A stretch of DNA of 64,000 bases, taken from Ignavibacteria bacterium. Its GTDB lineage: Bacteria; Bacteroidota; Ignavibacteria; Tepidaquicellales; Tepidaquicellaceae. Under the pieces are notes generated by a model. It ran no database searches. It saw only the letters and a program-made list of their open reading frames with translations, and was not told where the DNA came from. Of this stretch, positions 26,247-35,550 are shown one piece after another. The position numbers were made by a program, and so were the translations under genes. The first letter of the stretch is position 1. Every line of letters begins with the position of its first letter. The stretch lies in NCBI GenBank assembly GCA_036262055.1, contig DATAJP010000003.1, forward strand, positions 62,001-126,000, given 5' to 3'.

Positions 26247-28775
26247 ATGGATAGTAATTTCTCAAATAGGGTTCAGGACGTTATCAGATTAAGCAGGGAA
26301 GAGGCTATCAGGTTAGGACACGATTATATAGGAACGGAACATTTGCTACTCGGAATTATCCGGGAAGGAGAGGGAATTGCTGTTAAAATATTCAAAAATC
26401 TTGGTATTGAAGCAAGTAAAATTAAGAAAGCTGTTGAAGAGACTGTCAGACAATCAGGCGGTACTTTGACAGTCGGTAATATACCTTTAACTAAACAAGC
26501 TGAAAAAGTTTTAAAAATAACTTATTTAGAAGCTAAATTATTTAAATCGGATGTTATCGGAACAGAACATCTTCTTCTTTCCATTTTAAGAGAAGATGAT
26601 AATCTTGCAGCCCAGATTTTACATCAGTTCAATATAAATTATGATGTCGTGAAAAACGAATTGATGAATATTTTAAGCGGTAAGCCTTCTTCTGCAACAC
26701 CTCCTGCAGGTGGCAAAGGTACAACAGGTGAGCGCGGAGGTAAACAGGAAAAAACAAAAACTCCTGTTCTTGATAATTTCGGACGTGACCTTACAAAGCT
26801 CGCAACTGAAAACAAGCTTGACCCGATAGTCGGCAGAGAAAAAGAAATCGAAAGAGTCGCACAGGTTCTCAGCCGCAGAAAAAAGAATAATCCTGTGTTG
26901 ATTGGCGAGCCGGGTGTTGGTAAAACGGCAATCGCTGAAGGGTTAGCTCTAAGGATTGTGAATAAACAGGTATCGAGAGTCCTTCACGGAAAGCGTGTCG
27001 TTACTCTTGACCTTGCAGCTTTAGTAGCCGGAACTAAATACCGCGGACAGTTTGAAGAAAGAATGAAAGCTGTGATGAACGAGCTTGAAAAAGCTAAAGA
27101 TGTAATTTTATTCATAGATGAATTGCATACAATTGTAGGTGCAGGAGGTGCAAGCGGTTCGCTTGATGCTTCAAATATCTTTAAGCCTGCTCTTGCAAGA
27201 GGTGACCTGCAGTGCATTGGCGCAACTACATTGAATGAATACAGACAATATATTGAAAAAGATGGTGCTTTGGAAAGAAGATTCCAGAAAATTATGGTTG
27301 ACCCTCCTACTGTAGATGAGACAATTCAGATTCTTACGAACATCAAATCTAAGTACGAAGAGCATCATAATGTTAAATTTACTGATAAAGCGATAGTTGA
27401 AGCCGTTAAGTTAAGTGATAGGTATATAACAGATAGATTCCTTCCTGATAAAGCTATAGATGTAATGGACGAAGCCGGCGCAAGAGTTCATCTTGCAAAT
27501 ATAGTAGTTCCTGATGATGTCTTAAAGCTCGAAGCGGATGTTGAAAAAGTCCGTCAGGAAAAAAATCAGGTTGTTAAAAATCAGAACTATGAAGAAGCTG
27601 CAAGATTGCGTGATAAGGAAAAAAATCTGCTTTCACAGCTCGACCAGGTGAAGCTTGACCTTGAAATTCAGTCACAGACAAAATTTTTCGAAGTAAACGA
27701 ACAGCATATAGCCGACGTTGTCGCAATGATGACCGGAGTCCCTGTAAATAAGATAGCTCAAAGTGAATCATCCAAGCTTGTTAATATGGAAGATTACTTA
27801 AAGAAAGTTATTATCGGACAGGATGAACCTATTGAAAAAATTTCAAAAGCAATCAGAAGAGCACGCGCAGGAATAAAAGACCCGAAAAGACCTATCGGTT
27901 CATTTGTATTTTTAGGCCCTACAGGTGTCGGTAAAACCGAACTTGCAAAACAGCTTGCAAAATTCTTGTTTGAATCGGAAGATGCGTTAATCAGAATAGA
28001 TATGAGTGAATATATGGAGAAGTTCAATGTCTCGCGTCTTGTCGGAGCTCCTCCGGGATATGTTGGTTACGAAGAAGGCGGTCAATTGACTGAGAAAGTC
28101 AGAAGAAAACCTTATTCGGTTGTCTTGCTTGATGAAATAGAAAAAGCGCATCCTGATACCTTCAATATTTTATTACAGGTTCTTGATGATGGTATCTTGA
28201 CAGATGGTCTTGGAAGAAGAGTGGACTTTAAAAACACAATTCTGATAATGACCTCCAATGTCGGAACAAGGGATATTAAGCTTGATAAGGTCTTTGGTTT
28301 TGGTGAGCAGAAAGACTTGGCAAAGTATGATAAAATGAAAAGTTCGGTTGACGAAGCTGTAAGAAGAGTTTTCTCTCCTGAGTTTTTAAACCGTATAGAT
28401 GATTTGATTACGTTCAAGCAGCTTGAGAAACAAGATATTATCAAAATCGTTGATGTTGAAACCGATAAATTGCTTTCAAGATTGAAAGAGCAGTTTATTA
28501 CAGTTGAGCTAACGAACGAGGCAAAAGAATTCCTGGCAGAAAAAGGATTTGACCCGAATTTCGGTGCCAGACCTTTGAGAAGAGCGGTTCAGAAGTATCT
28601 TGAAGACCCGCTTAGCGAGGAAATTCTGAAAGGACTTGTGAAAGAGGGAAGCCATGTTAAAGTTCAGTATCCGCAAGGAACCGATGAGCTTATATTTATT
28701 ACGAATGGAAATGATATTAAACCGGTAGAACCGATAACTGAAGAAACAGGAACTAAGGAGTCAGATGGCAAGTAA
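26247..28775 (+). CDS. clpC: ATP-dependent Clp protease ATPase ClpC
   Basis: Hsp100 unfoldase that feeds substrates to ClpP. The 842 residues hold two N-terminal Clp repeats (from about 4 and 81), a D1 AAA+ module with GEPGVGKT (about 222) and LFIDELHT, and a UVR-like coiled coil (about 435-465, EEAARLRDKEKNLLSQL), the mark of ClpC rather than ClpA or ClpB. The D2 module has GPTGVGKTEL (about 555) and LLDEIEKAHPD. VFGFGEQKD lies where the ClpP-docking loop is expected. The end overlaps the start of the FabH gene by 11 bases, an unusual coupling. Confidence 0.96.
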   Translation: MDSNFSNRVQDVIRLSREEAIRLGHDYIGTEHLLLGIIREGEGIAVKIFKNLGIEASKIKKAVEETVRQSGGTLTVGNIPLTKQAEKVLKITYLEAKLFKSDVIGTEHLLLSILREDDNLAAQILHQFNINYDVVKNELMNILSGKPSSATPPAGGKGTTGERGGKQEKTKTPVLDNFGRDLTKLATENKLDPIVGREKEIERVAQVLSRRKKNNPVLIGEPGVGKTAIAEGLALRIVNKQVSRVLHGKRVVTLDLAALVAGTKYRGQFEERMKAVMNELEKAKDVILFIDELHTIVGAGGASGSLDASNIFKPALARGDLQCIGATTLNEYRQYIEKDGALERRFQKIMVDPPTVDETIQILTNIKSKYEEHHNVKFTDKAIVEAVKLSDRYITDRFLPDKAIDVMDEAGARVHLANIVVPDDVLKLEADVEKVRQEKNQVVKNQNYEEAARLRDKEKNLLSQLDQVKLDLEIQSQTKFFEVNEQHIADVVAMMTGVPVNKIAQSESSKLVNMEDYLKKVIIGQDEPIEKISKAIRRARAGIKDPKRPIGSFVFLGPTGVGKTELAKQLAKFLFESEDALIRIDMSEYMEKFNVSRLVGAPPGYVGYEEGGQLTEKVRRKPYSVVLLDEIEKAHPDTFNILLQVLDDGILTDGLGRRVDFKNTILIMTSNVGTRDIKLDKVFGFGEQKDLAKYDKMKSSVDEAVRRVFSPEFLNRIDDLITFKQLEKQDIIKIVDVETDKLLSRLKEQFITVELTNEAKEFLAEKGFDPNFGARPLRRAVQKYLEDPLSEEILKGLVKEGSHVKVQYPQGTDELIFITNGNDIKPVEPITEETGTKESDGK

Positions 28776-29769
28776 AGCTCCATTCAACGCGAGAATTTCT
28801 GCTGTTGGATATTATGTGCCTCCGAAGGTAGTTGATAATAAATATTTTGAATCTTTTCTCGATACCAATGATAAATGGATAAGAGAAAGAACAGGAATTA
28901 CAGAAAGACGTTGGCTGGAGAAAGACCAGCCAACATCTTACATGGCTATCCGCGCAATTGAAGACGCTCTCAAAGGAAAAAATATCTCTCCCGAAGAAAT
29001 AGACCTCATTGTTGTTGCAACCGTAACCCCGGATATGATGTACCCGTCTACTGCCTGTATCATTCAGGAGCAAATGGGTTTTAAGAATGCATGGGGCTTC
29101 GATGTTCTTGCGGCATGCTCGGGTTTTATTTTTGCATTAAATACCGCGGCTCAGTTTGTTATGAACGGAACTCATAAAAAAGTTCTTGTTGTCGGTGCAG
29201 ATAAAATGACTGCCATAGCGAACATGAAGGACAGGAATACTTGTATTTTATTCGGAGATGCTGCAGGCGCTGTTCTGCTTGAGCCGACTGAAGATAAATC
29301 TGTAGGCATAATCGATTCAATCATGCACGTTGATGGAACAGGCGGAAAGTATTTATATCAGCTTGGTGGCGGAAGTCTTCATCCTGCAAGCCATGAAACT
29401 GTTGATAACGACTGGCATTATGTGTATCAGGACGGCAAGACGGTTTTCAAAGCTGCAGTTGTAGGAATGGCTGAAGTTTCATATGAAATTATGGAGCGTA
29501 ATGGTCTTAAAGGTGAAGATGTTGCATATCTCGTTCCTCATCAGGCAAATATGAGAATAATCACAGCTACTGCCGATAGAATGGGTGTTGGAATGGACAA
29601 AGTTATGGTGAATATTAATAAATACGGCAACACGACTTCAGGAACCATCCCGACATGCATCGCTGAGTATTACCAAAACGGCAAACTAAAAAAAGGCGAC
29701 AACATCGTGCTTTCAAGCTTCGGCGCAGGATACACTTGGGGTTCGATTTTGATTAAATGGGACATCTAA
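28765..29769 (+). CDS. fabH: 3-oxoacyl-ACP synthase III (FabH)
   Basis: Initiates type II fatty acid synthesis by condensing acyl-CoA with malonyl-ACP. The 334 residues show the catalytic triad regions: Cys in DVLAACSGFIFALN (about residues 110-123), His in VPHQANMRI (about 256) and Asn in NKYGNTTSGTIP (about 290). Starts inside the last codons of clpC in another frame. Length and motifs are normal. Followed by a terminator and a repeat-filled spacer. Confidence 0.94.
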   Translation: MASKAPFNARISAVGYYVPPKVVDNKYFESFLDTNDKWIRERTGITERRWLEKDQPTSYMAIRAIEDALKGKNISPEEIDLIVVATVTPDMMYPSTACIIQEQMGFKNAWGFDVLAACSGFIFALNTAAQFVMNGTHKKVLVVGADKMTAIANMKDRNTCILFGDAAGAVLLEPTEDKSVGIIDSIMHVDGTGGKYLYQLGGGSLHPASHETVDNDWHYVYQDGKTVFKAAVVGMAEVSYEIMERNGLKGEDVAYLVPHQANMRIITATADRMGVGMDKVMVNINKYGNTTSGTIPTCIAEYYQNGKLKKGDNIVLSSFGAGYTWGSILIKWDI

Positions 29770-29809
29770 TTCAATGTGCAATTAGCAATTTGCAATGACC
29801 AATTAGTAG

Positions 29810-29845
29810 TGAATAATGAGTAATGAGTAATGAATAATGAGTAAT
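29810..29845. repeat. Tandem TGAGTAA/TGAATAA words
   Basis: About five imperfect tandem copies of the 7-bp word TGA(G/A)TAA follow fabH (preceded by GCAATTAGCAATTTGCAA-type words from 29777). The stretch is non-coding low-complexity sequence. Confidence 0.65.
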
Positions 29846-29871
29846 TTTAAAAATAAATTGTTCTTAAAACG

Positions 29872-29898
29872 AAAGGCAGAGTTATTCTGCCTTTTTTG
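29872..29898 (+). terminator. Rho-independent terminator after fabH
   Basis: AAAGGCAGA (29872-29880) pairs with TCTGCCTTT (29886-29894) around GTTAT, with a T-tract continuing. It ends the clpC-fabH unit. Confidence 0.85.
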
Positions 29899-29909
29899 TA
29901 TGTACCTCT

Positions 29910-29967
29910 GTCATTCTGCGATAGCAGGAATCCCACAGGATGTCATTCCTGCGTAGGCGGGAATCCA
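29910..29967. repeat. Two adjacent GTCATTCC-GGAATCC palindromes
   Basis: Two tandem, diverged copies of the dispersed palindrome: GTCATTCTGC..GCAGGAATCC (29910-29934) and GTCATTCCTGC..GCGGGAATCC (29942-29967). Both sit between the fabH terminator and ispE. Confidence 0.75.
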
Positions 29968-30025
29968 AGCAAGAATCATTTTTAATGTGAAAATTTTTAT
30001 AAACTAAAATGATTTGAAGTGTAAA

Positions 30026-30901
30026 ATGAACTTCACAGAACTTAAATCTCCGGCGAAAATAAACGTCGGTTTGAAAATCATCAACAAACGAAAAGACGGT
30101 TTTCATGACCTTGAGACTATTTTCTACCCGGTAGATTTATGTGATAACATAAAAATCAGCATAGAAAAAACAGACACACCGAGGAATTCCGTATTCATAA
30201 GCTCAAACAAGCCGTATGTCCCAACCGATAAAAAAAATTTTTGTTATCGAATCATCGAGGCATTTTTTATTGAATATAAAATCCGCGATTGTTATGAAAT
30301 TCACATTAACATAGAAAAAAATATTCCCGTCGGAGGTGGTCTTGGCGGTGGAAGCTCAAATGCAGGAACTGTTCTGAGATTTTTAATTGAATATTTCGCT
30401 GTTGATTTGGAAAATGATTATGAAAGAATAATAAAAATAGCTCTTCAGGCGGGGAGTGATGTTCCGTTTTTTGTTTTTGCTTTGCCTTGTTATGCTGAAG
30501 GTCGTGGAGAGAAAATAAAGCTTCTTGAAAACTTTAAATTGCCATATCAAATAGTCCTTATAAATCCCGGCATTCACGTTTCAACAAAATGGGCTTTTGA
30601 GGAACTTAATTATCAGATGGGAGAAATTCACGATTCACTTCTTTCAAAAGTTCAAAAGTTTTATCCTGAAAACCATGAGTATTTTGAGAATGATTTTGAA
30701 AAAATTGTCTTCAAACGCTATCCTGAAATAAAAAAGATAAAAGATGAATTGTTAAAGGCAGGAGCGGTATTTGCTTCATTAAGCGGAACCGGCGGAACGG
30801 TATATGGATTGTTTGAAAACTTATCAAACGTTCCGGAAGAGAAAATTAATGAAACGTTTGATAAGTTTAGAAAATTGAAATATGATGTGATTAAAACGTA
30901 A
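30026..30901 (+). CDS. ispE: 4-(cytidine 5'-diphospho)-2-C-methyl-D-erythritol kinase
   Basis: GHMP-family kinase of the MEP isoprenoid pathway, phosphorylating CDP-ME with ATP. The 291 residues show PAKINVGLKIINKRKDGFHDLETIF at the N-terminus with the catalytic-region Lys and His, the ATP-binding glycine loop PVGGGLGGGSSNAG (about residues 96-109), the GSDVPFF motif with Asp, and the C-terminal SLSGTGGTVYG. I use the ATG at 30026; a TTG at 30014 would add four residues. Its last 11 bases overlap the convergent DUF5683-like gene. Confidence 0.95.
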   Translation: MNFTELKSPAKINVGLKIINKRKDGFHDLETIFYPVDLCDNIKISIEKTDTPRNSVFISSNKPYVPTDKKNFCYRIIEAFFIEYKIRDCYEIHINIEKNIPVGGGLGGGSSNAGTVLRFLIEYFAVDLENDYERIIKIALQAGSDVPFFVFALPCYAEGRGEKIKLLENFKLPYQIVLINPGIHVSTKWAFEELNYQMGEIHDSLLSKVQKFYPENHEYFENDFEKIVFKRYPEIKKIKDELLKAGAVFASLSGTGGTVYGLFENLSNVPEEKINETFDKFRKLKYDVIKT

Positions 30902-31916
30902 TGCTCAGATTACCGAACGGAACGAGCATTCTTCTGTTGTGGTTGTTAGAGTAAAGACTTTTGAACTCCATTCCTGTCTTAACTTTTATATCATTATTAA
31001 ACATCGAAACTGTCCACGCAGCATCTGCAGCACTCAATAAGTGATTTATTATAACACCCGTTACAGCCAGAGAAGCGTTGTCATAATAATTATTTGCCTG
31101 CTGACGTTCACTCATATAATTATCTACGTCAACTGATTCATAGTCAAACCAGTTATTCCGTGTTATTGAATTACTTGGAATAAAACTCCATCCTGCAAAA
31201 AAACTGTTATACTTCCCAATTACCTCATAATATTGCTGAGCGCCGAACTCCGGAAGTGTATGTGAAAAATTTACTCTTTCTACTTCATTTACTTGTTGTC
31301 TTAAAATTTCTCTATCAGGTTCTGTTTCATTTATATTTTGAGCGCCGGGAAAATTTTCAGCTTTCAGCCATGCAGCATATTTATATATGTCCCAATGGGC
31401 ATCGGCATAATTTTGAAATTTTATCGTCTGGTCGTCGCCTTTTTTGTCAAAATTAATTTTTAAGAGCCATAATCCAACTTCAGCAACGGCAAAAATTGCG
31501 CCTTTTATATAGCTCTGCGCATAAATTTCACCTGAACCCGGAATTATACCTGACATGATTGCGCCGAGAACGGGGGATTTTTCTTTTCCTGTATTTAAAA
31601 TTTTGTTATGAAATGAATTATGTAGAAACTCAGCTTTATGTTCATTGATTGTTTCTTCATTTCCAAAGTCTTCATCATTCCAATTCAGGATATGTAGTTT
31701 TTTGAAATTATGTTCATCATAAATAGCTTTGTCGACTTTGAATGTAAATTGGTTATCATCTACTATTGCAACAATTCCGGGTTGAAAAGAAGATCTTTCA
31801 TCCATAACCCTGTGTGAAACTTCAATGGGTTTAAGCGGATTAGTGTTTTCCGTTTCTTGAGAGAAAGAATTGTTTGTAAAAAGGAAGATAAATATTAATA
31901 AAATTGCTGATTTCAT
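30891..31916 (-). CDS. DUF5683-like exported membrane protein, copy B
   Basis: A 341-residue protein of unknown role with a signal peptide (MKSAILLIFIFLFTNNSFSQ). The mid-region SPVLGAIMSGIIPGSGEIYAQSYIKGAIFAVAEVGLWL (about residues 115-153) resembles the DUF5683 core (P-G-x-G-[QE]-x-Y plus helix), and the C-terminal VTGVIINHLLSAADAAWTVSMF has the family's second helix. Its N-terminal region contains VAIVDDNQFTFKV. Related to the protein at 32659. Last gene of the dsbD-DUF5683-truA operon: the start is 2 nt after the truA stop. Confidence 0.7.
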   Translation of the reverse strand: MKSAILLIFIFLFTNNSFSQETENTNPLKPIEVSHRVMDERSSFQPGIVAIVDDNQFTFKVDKAIYDEHNFKKLHILNWNDEDFGNEETINEHKAEFLHNSFHNKILNTGKEKSPVLGAIMSGIIPGSGEIYAQSYIKGAIFAVAEVGLWLLKINFDKKGDDQTIKFQNYADAHWDIYKYAAWLKAENFPGAQNINETEPDREILRQQVNEVERVNFSHTLPEFGAQQYYEVIGKYNSFFAGWSFIPSNSITRNNWFDYESVDVDNYMSERQQANNYYDNASLAVTGVIINHLLSAADAAWTVSMFNNDIKVKTGMEFKSLYSNNHNRRMLVPFGNLSITF

Positions 31917-31918
31917 TT

Positions 31919-32656
31919 TTAGTAGTATATTTTTTTCAGAAATAAGCCATTAGGCGGTAGATAAGTTGTGCTTATTTTTTCTCCCTTTTTAAATTTTCTT
32001 TTAAATTCATTTATTGAGATTTTGTTTCGTCCTATATCAATTAATATGCCTGCAATTGCACGCACCATTGAGTGTAAAAACCTGCTTCCTGTAATATTAA
32101 ATATGATTTCCTGACGGGATTTGTATTCTTTCATTGAAACTTTGAATATCTCACATTTGAAATCATATTTATCGGAAGCATTTCTGCACAAAGAACGAAA
32201 ACTTTTATATCCTAATAGCTCAGGTAAAACTTGGTTTATTTTATTAACATCAATGTCATAAATCAATCTGTGATAATATCTGCTTTGCAATCCTCTTTTT
32301 CTTGTCGAGATTCTGTACTCATATTCTCTCTTCTTTGCATCATGCCGTGAATGAAAACTTTCCTTTGCTTCTTCAAGCGATTTCACCGAAATGTCAGGAG
32401 GAATCACTGAGTTAAGAGAATATAGAATCTTGTCTAAATTATTTAGCTTCGCATCGATTTTAAAATTCGCAACCTGATTTAAGGCATGAACGCCTGTATC
32501 TGTGCGTCCTGAACCTGTTAAAGTTACATCTTTTTTAAAAATCTTTTTTAAAGAACTTTCGAGAATCTCCTGTATTGTCTTGTTTGTGTTTTTTTGTCTT
32601 TGCCAGCCAAAATAGTCAGTGCCGTCATATTCAATAACAAGCTTATAATTATGCAA
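31919..32656 (-). CDS. truA: tRNA pseudouridine(38-40) synthase TruA
   Basis: Isomerises U38-U40 of the tRNA anticodon arm. The 245 residues begin YKLVIEYDGTDYFGWQRQKN, carry the catalytic Asp in SGRTDTGVHALNQVANF (about residues 48-64), and end with GSRFLHSMVRAIAGILIDIGRNKIS. Length and motifs are normal. It sits, with 2-nt spacers on both sides, between two paralogous DUF5683-like genes. Confidence 0.96.
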   Translation of the reverse strand: MHNYKLVIEYDGTDYFGWQRQKNTNKTIQEILESSLKKIFKKDVTLTGSGRTDTGVHALNQVANFKIDAKLNNLDKILYSLNSVIPPDISVKSLEEAKESFHSRHDAKKREYEYRISTRKRGLQSRYYHRLIYDIDVNKINQVLPELLGYKSFRSLCRNASDKYDFKCEIFKVSMKEYKSRQEIIFNITGSRFLHSMVRAIAGILIDIGRNKISINEFKRKFKKGEKISTTYLPPNGLFLKKIYY

Positions 32657-32658
32657 GC

Positions 32659-33402
32659 TTAAAAGTTTTTAATAAAGTTTAAGCTAAGTCCGTCTATTCT
32701 GTTATCTGCGCCTTTTATTAACTCTGATTTTAACTGTGTATTTTTCAGCAGTGAATTTTGCTGATTTGCAAGAATCAATGCGCTGATAGCGCTTGTTATG
32801 CGGTTAACAATCATTGCAGTAGTGAAAATTACGCGTTTGTTATACATACGTTCGCTTTTCTTTCTCTGAGTTTCAAAATTTCCTTGTTCTTCAGCAGTGT
32901 TCCAGTACCAATAAAATTTATTTACATCATATAACTGGTCATATTCTCCTCTTGCAAGCTTATCATTATTATAATCGTAAATGTTCATATAAAATCCGAT
33001 GTTTGTGTAATATTCATCGTCAGTGATATTTTTATTTGCACCTGCAATTTGATGAGCATAGGTGCGGGAATCACTTCTAATTGCATCCCCAAAAATATTG
33101 AACCCTGCAAAGCCAATCCATGATGCAGCTTCACCTGCCACAAAATATTTTCCAACATCCATTCTGTCGATGTAAAAATGACCGGCACCCGGTAGCACAA
33201 GAGACATTATCATTGCAAGACCGGAAGATTTTTCTGAAGTTGCCTGAAGGTCGGTTAAGTTATCCTGAAAATTTTGGTTTGAAGTTTGGTTCTGATTTAA
33301 AAACTTGTAAGTTAATTCTGCTTTTTTATCGGCAGAATTTTGAGCGGATGCGCTATTCAAAAGAAGAATGAGCGATGCTAAAACATAAGAAATAAATTTC
33401 AT
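32659..33402 (-). CDS. DUF5683-like exported membrane protein, copy A
   Basis: A 247-residue protein of unknown function with a signal peptide (MKFISYVLASLILLLNSASA). The core SGLAMIMSLVLPGAGHFYIDRMDVGKYFVAGEAASWIGF (about residues 56-93) matches the PG-x-G-x-x-Y plus helix of the DUF5683-type family, and VNRITSAISALIL near the C-terminus parallels INHLLSAADAAW in copy B. A Tyr/Trp-rich stretch (DVNKFYWYWNTAEE) lies between. The start is 3 nt after dsbD, so it belongs to the same operon. Confidence 0.7.
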   Translation of the reverse strand: MKFISYVLASLILLLNSASAQNSADKKAELTYKFLNQNQTSNQNFQDNLTDLQATSEKSSGLAMIMSLVLPGAGHFYIDRMDVGKYFVAGEAASWIGFAGFNIFGDAIRSDSRTYAHQIAGANKNITDDEYYTNIGFYMNIYDYNNDKLARGEYDQLYDVNKFYWYWNTAEEQGNFETQRKKSERMYNKRVIFTTAMIVNRITSAISALILANQQNSLLKNTQLKSELIKGADNRIDGLSLNFIKNF

Positions 33403-33405
33403 TAA

Positions 33406-35232
33406 TTATTTGTTCCTTTCCAGAGCTGAATTCATTTTCTTAATGAACTCCTCCGGTTTTAAAAATCCTGTAATTCTGAGGTCTCTAAGCTCTTCTCCTT
33501 TTGAATTCATAAAAATTACTACCGGTAAACCTTTAATCCCAAACTTTTCGGTAATCTCGGGGTTCTCTGTAGTTAAATCAATTTTAATATTATTAAAAGA
33601 ATTAGACAAGTCAATAACCTCTTTATCAGTATAAGTATATTCATCAAGTTCTTTACATTGCGCACACCAATCCGCATAAAAATCAATCATAACAGGTTTC
33701 TGTTCAGTTTGGATGGAACTTTCAATCGCAGAATATGAATTCAGAACCTGCCAATTTAAATGCTCTGTTGCACCGGCAGGTTTCAATTGCCAGGTTCCCC
33801 AAATTATAGCAACAATTGCAATGATATATTTAATATTTGTATATACTTTTGATGATAAACCATTTCTGTCGATTAAGATTAAATAAGCTCCTGCTGCGAT
33901 AATATAACCCGGATATAACCAAGCATAAATATCTTTTGGTATAATAGGAGACATTGTATTAATTGCCATTCCGAATAAAATTAAACCAAAGATAATTTTT
34001 ACTCCAATCATCCACTCACCTGAACGAGGTAATTTATTAAGAGCACTGGAGAATGCAGCGAGAAAAATATATGGAAATCCGAGTCCCATTGATAGTACAA
34101 AGAAAAGTAAAAATCCTATGAAAGGGCTTCCCGTTTTTCCTACATATAAAAGTAGACTTAATACTATTGGTCCTATACACGGAGCAGCTATAAATCCGAC
34201 CAATAAACCCATAATTAACGAACCGAATAATCCGGAACGGTTCTTATTTCCTGCAAGGGCTAATTTTTGAGGAACACGAATTTCAAATAATCCAAACATA
34301 CTTGTTCCAAGTGCAATAAATACTACTGCGATACCTATAATCACAATCGGACTCTGTAAAGCCGTTCCAAGCAATCCACCTGTCAGAGCTGCAAAAACTC
34401 CGAGTGCGGTATATGTGATGGACATTCCCAAAGCATAGAATAAACCCATTAAAATACTCTGCGCCTTGCTTCCGCTTGATTGAGCTCCGAAATAACTGAT
34501 TGTTACAGGTATTAATGGATAAACACAAGGTGTTAGATTTAATAAAAGCCCGAATCCGAAAATAAAAAATAATGCAACAAACATTCCCTGTTCTTCAATT
34601 AAATCGGAAATCTGATCTTCTTCTGCAGGAGCATTGCCCGTTCTTTCATTTTCAGTTAACTGTGTCTGTTGAGTTTGGTTAGTATTGCCTGATGCAACTG
34701 TTGGCTTTGTAAAATCTACATTTTTGAAAACATCAGCATTCGATAAAGTTGCTGATGAAGTTGCTTCAATCTTAACAGGAACATTAAAATTAATTGTCTT
34801 GGGGGCATAACATTGCTTATCATCACATGCCTGATAATTTATTTTTATCGGAATCTCGTAACTTCCCGGTTTTAAATCCGAACCTGTAAATTTTAAACCA
34901 ATATAAACTGTGCCTTCATAAACCTTAATTTTATTATCACTGAATTCAAACTTATATTCTTTATCAGGCGGAAAGTAAGTCCCGATTAATTTAAATTCAT
35001 TTGAGCCGGAGGAAATTGCGGTTTTAATAAGAGTCGGGTCGGCGACTTGATAAGAATTTATATGGTATTTTTCCTTTATAACCATCTTCAGAGCCATTGA
35101 AACGGTGTCATTGGTTGAATAGACTGCCTTATTCAGGAATGCTTCTGTATTAACGTATTCTGAATTTTGTGCAAACAATAAAATGGGGGAGAAAAGGAAA
35201 TAAAATAATAATTTTACGGAAGTTAATTTCAT
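33406..35232 (-). CDS. dsbD: Thiol:disulfide interchange protein DsbD
   Basis: Transfers electrons from cytoplasmic thioredoxin across the membrane to periplasmic thiols. The 608 residues show the three-part build: a signal peptide (MKLTSVKLLFYFLFSPILLFA), an N-terminal immunoglobulin-like domain with the paired cysteines in YQACDDKQCYAP, an eight-helix membrane domain (about residues 210-470, with TPCVYPLIPVT and GFIAAPCIGP holding the redox Cys), and a C-terminal thioredoxin domain with FYADWCAQCKELDE at about 520. I start at the ATG at 35232; the upstream ATG at 35292 would add 20 residues before the signal peptide. First gene of the operon that continues with DUF5683-like and truA. Confidence 0.93.
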   Translation of the reverse strand: MKLTSVKLLFYFLFSPILLFAQNSEYVNTEAFLNKAVYSTNDTVSMALKMVIKEKYHINSYQVADPTLIKTAISSGSNEFKLIGTYFPPDKEYKFEFSDNKIKVYEGTVYIGLKFTGSDLKPGSYEIPIKINYQACDDKQCYAPKTINFNVPVKIEATSSATLSNADVFKNVDFTKPTVASGNTNQTQQTQLTENERTGNAPAEEDQISDLIEEQGMFVALFFIFGFGLLLNLTPCVYPLIPVTISYFGAQSSGSKAQSILMGLFYALGMSITYTALGVFAALTGGLLGTALQSPIVIIGIAVVFIALGTSMFGLFEIRVPQKLALAGNKNRSGLFGSLIMGLLVGFIAAPCIGPIVLSLLLYVGKTGSPFIGFLLFFVLSMGLGFPYIFLAAFSSALNKLPRSGEWMIGVKIIFGLILFGMAINTMSPIIPKDIYAWLYPGYIIAAGAYLILIDRNGLSSKVYTNIKYIIAIVAIIWGTWQLKPAGATEHLNWQVLNSYSAIESSIQTEQKPVMIDFYADWCAQCKELDEYTYTDKEVIDLSNSFNNIKIDLTTENPEITEKFGIKGLPVVIFMNSKGEELRDLRITGFLKPEEFIKKMNSALERNK

Positions 35233-35347
35233 CAAAATTAATTGGAATACCAAAATAAATTCAGAATATTGCAATTTCAATATAAAAACCAATCAATTTT
35301 TAATAAATAGTTTTATTAAAATAAAAAATTTAGGAAACTAAAAGTTA

Positions 35348-35377
35348 CTTAACTTCGTTTAAAATAACGAAGTTAAG
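35348..35377. other. Perfect 12-bp inverted repeat
   Basis: CTTAACTTCGTT and AACGAAGTTAAG are fully complementary, separated by TAAAAT. They lie between dsbD (minus) and the small plus-strand gene at 35551, in the only stretch over 300 bases without a gene (35233-35550). A regulatory operator or RNA stem is possible; no T-tract follows. Confidence 0.6.
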
Positions 35378-35422
35378 GAGTTATAGAATTACTTTAACCT
35401 AAGCCCCTAAGTATTATAACCG

Positions 35423-35455
35423 CTTGACTTTTGTATTGTTTTTGAGTTATTTTTG
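35423..35455 (+). promoter_or_regulatory. Bacteroidota-type promoter
   Basis: TATTTTTG at 35448-35455 is a perfect TAnnTTTG -7 element, with CTTG at 35423-35426 as a weak -33 at 21-nt spacing. Transcription would start near 35462 and give a leader of about 90 nt before the TTG at 35551. Confidence 0.45.
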
Positions 35456-35487
35456 TATATAGAGTTTTCTATACAAGGAACAAACTG

Positions 35488-35524
35488 TCCATAATAACCC
35501 TGCAAATTAACGGAATATTATGGA
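35488..35524. other. Inverted repeat in the leader
   Basis: TCCATAATA (35488-35496) and TATTATGGA (35516-35524) are a perfect 9-bp inverted repeat separated by 19 nt, inside the predicted leader, ending just before the ribosome binding site of the 84-residue gene (AAAGGAGAGG). Pairing could affect translation. Confidence 0.5.
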
Positions 35525-35550
35525 TAATAAACTAAAAGGAGAGGTAAAAC

